Source of the DNA: Cytophagales bacterium
GTDB lineage: Bacteria; Bacteroidota; Bacteroidia; Cytophagales; Cyclobacteriaceae
Length of the DNA stretch: 7,796 nucleotides
Assembly: GCA_003537495.1 (NCBI GenBank)
Contig: DPSB01000180.1
Location: 1 to 7,796 of the forward strand
Reading direction: 5' to 3'
Part shown: piece after piece, positions 6,897-7,796 of the stretch
Layout of the letters: each line of letters starts with the position of its first letter
How positions within the stretch are numbered: the first letter of the stretch is position 1
Notes under the pieces: generated by a model
Seen by the model: only the letters and a program-made list of their open reading frames with translations
Told to the model about the DNA's origin: nothing
Database searches by the model: none
Made by a program: the position numbers and the translations under genes

Positions 6897-6897
6897 G

Positions 6898-6905
6898 TTA
6901 CTTTG
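6898..6905 (+). promoter_or_regulatory. Possible -7 element for the acyl-CoA dehydrogenase gene
   Basis: TTACTTTG resembles the Bacteroidota TAnnTTTG element with one mismatch, and lies 20 bases before the ATG. The matching upstream TTG is not evident, and that position would fall within the preceding terminator hairpin. A promoter is expected somewhere here because the gene follows a strong terminator, but this element is only a candidate. Confidence 0.35.
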
Positions 6906-6925
6906 AAGTTGAAAACGAACTGCCT

Positions 6926-7796
6926 ATGAATTTCGAACTCACCGAAGAACAATTAGCCGTACAAGCTGCGGCCCGCGATTTTGCCCAAACAGAACTTTTG
7001 CCAGGTGTAATTGATCGTGATACCGAACAGAAATTCCCAACAGCACAAATCAAAAAAATGGGCGAGCTTGGATTTATGGGTATGATGGTTGATCCAAAAT
7101 ACAACGGTGGCGGCATGGATACCGTGTCTTATACGTTGGCGATGGAAGAGATTTCTAAAGTAGATGCATCTGCTTCGGTATGTATGTCTGTAAATAATTC
7201 GTTGGTGTGTTGGGGGTTGGAGCGTTTTGGTTCAGAAGAGCAAAAAGAAAAATATTTAAAGCCGTTAGCGGCACAGGGCATTGGTGCATTCTGCTTGTCG
7301 GAACCAGAAGCCGGATCGGATGCTACCAGCCAACGTACCACTGCCGAAGACAAAGGCGATTACTATTTATTAAATGGCACTAAGAACTGGATTACGAATG
7401 GAAACAGTGCGAACACTTACATAGTAATTGCTCAAACCGATGCATCGAAAAGGCACAAAGGTATTAATGCATTAATTGTAGAGAAAGGCATGCCCGGTTT
7501 TGTGGTGGGCAAGAAAGAAGATAAGATGGGCATCCGTGGGTCTGACACGCACTCACTTATGTTTAGCGATGTAAAAGTGCCAAAAGCAAATCGCATTGGC
7601 GATGATGGATTTGGTTTTACGTTCGCGATGACAACCCTTAACGGTGGCCGTATTGGTATTGCTTCGCAGGCATTAGGTATTGCATCGGGCGCATACGAGT
7701 TGGCGGTTAAATATTCTAAAGAAAGAAAAGCCTTTGGCAAACATTTATCTGAACATCAAGCTATACAGTTTAAGCTGGCCGATATGGCTACCAAAA
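6926..7796 (+). CDS. Acyl-CoA dehydrogenase (short-chain/butyryl-CoA type), 3' end outside window
   Basis: This is a flavin-dependent dehydrogenase that introduces the alpha-beta double bond into acyl-CoA thioesters during fatty-acid or branched-chain amino-acid breakdown, passing electrons to electron-transfer flavoprotein. The window holds 290 codons of an expected roughly 380. It covers the N-terminal helical domain (MNFELTEEQ onward), the middle beta domain with the family signature CLSEPEAGSDA (123-133), NGTKNWITNG (150-159) and MGIRGSD (201-207), and the start of the C-terminal helical domain, GGRIGIASQALG, then ERKAFGKHL (266-274). The catalytic glutamate lies beyond the edge, so chain-length preference cannot be judged; the short-chain label is from general resemblance. 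The ATG at 6926 matches the usual family N-terminus. Confidence 0.95.
   Translation, partial: MNFELTEEQLAVQAAARDFAQTELLPGVIDRDTEQKFPTAQIKKMGELGFMGMMVDPKYNGGGMDTVSYTLAMEEISKVDASASVCMSVNNSLVCWGLERFGSEEQKEKYLKPLAAQGIGAFCLSEPEAGSDATSQRTTAEDKGDYYLLNGTKNWITNGNSANTYIVIAQTDASKRHKGINALIVEKGMPGFVVGKKEDKMGIRGSDTHSLMFSDVKVPKANRIGDDGFGFTFAMTTLNGGRIGIASQALGIASGAYELAVKYSKERKAFGKHLSEHQAIQFKLADMATK

Noticed and set aside
7432..7740. 102-codon minus-strand open frame
   Set aside because: It is antisense to a clear acyl-CoA dehydrogenase gene and has no family features.
6926..7796. Acyl-CoA dehydrogenase lacking its catalytic base
   Set aside because: The catalytic glutamate belongs in the C-terminal part beyond the right edge, so its absence is due to the window cut.

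Overview
The window reads as chromosomal DNA of a Bacteroidota bacterium, most likely from the Cytophagales or a related order. The reasons are a DUF4270 lipoprotein (a family largely confined to this phylum), promoter elements of the Bacteroidota form TTG-N20-TAnnTTTG, A-rich translation leaders without Shine-Dalgarno sequences, and best family matches throughout to Bacteroidota housekeeping proteins. I see no mobile element, CRISPR array, tRNA or rRNA.

Left half, minus strand (positions 3700 down to 1): a probable operon of three genes reading right to left. It starts from a good promoter at 3670-3700. First comes a 267-residue protein related only to the N-terminal half of glycogen/starch synthase (GT5), whose nucleotide-sugar-binding KTGG motif is replaced by QTTE. 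Next is a DUF4270 lipoprotein whose start is unclear: there is no ATG, and a terminator-like hairpin sits across its signal-peptide codons. Last is glmS (glucosamine-6-phosphate synthase), cut by the left edge of the window after 477 codons and starting only 6 bases after the DUF4270 stop.

Right half, plus strand: panC and panD overlap by 11 bases and supply two steps of pantothenate/CoA synthesis. A TTG-initiated membrane protein of the lysylphosphatidylglycerol synthase TM-domain family follows 2 bases later. The panC promoter lies back to back with that of the GT5-like gene in a 120-base divergent intergenic region. After a 197-base gap comes a membrane zinc metallopeptidase (YugP-like, PF04298), closed by a strong intrinsic terminator, and then an acyl-CoA dehydrogenase cut by the right edge after 290 codons.

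Most of the window is ordinary metabolism (cell-wall amino sugar, CoA, acyl-CoA oxidation). The part least explained by known biology is the trio of degenerate GT5-like protein, DUF4270 lipoprotein and glmS, together with the hairpins at the GT5/DUF4270 junction. This is the best candidate for an undescribed cell-envelope function or regulation.
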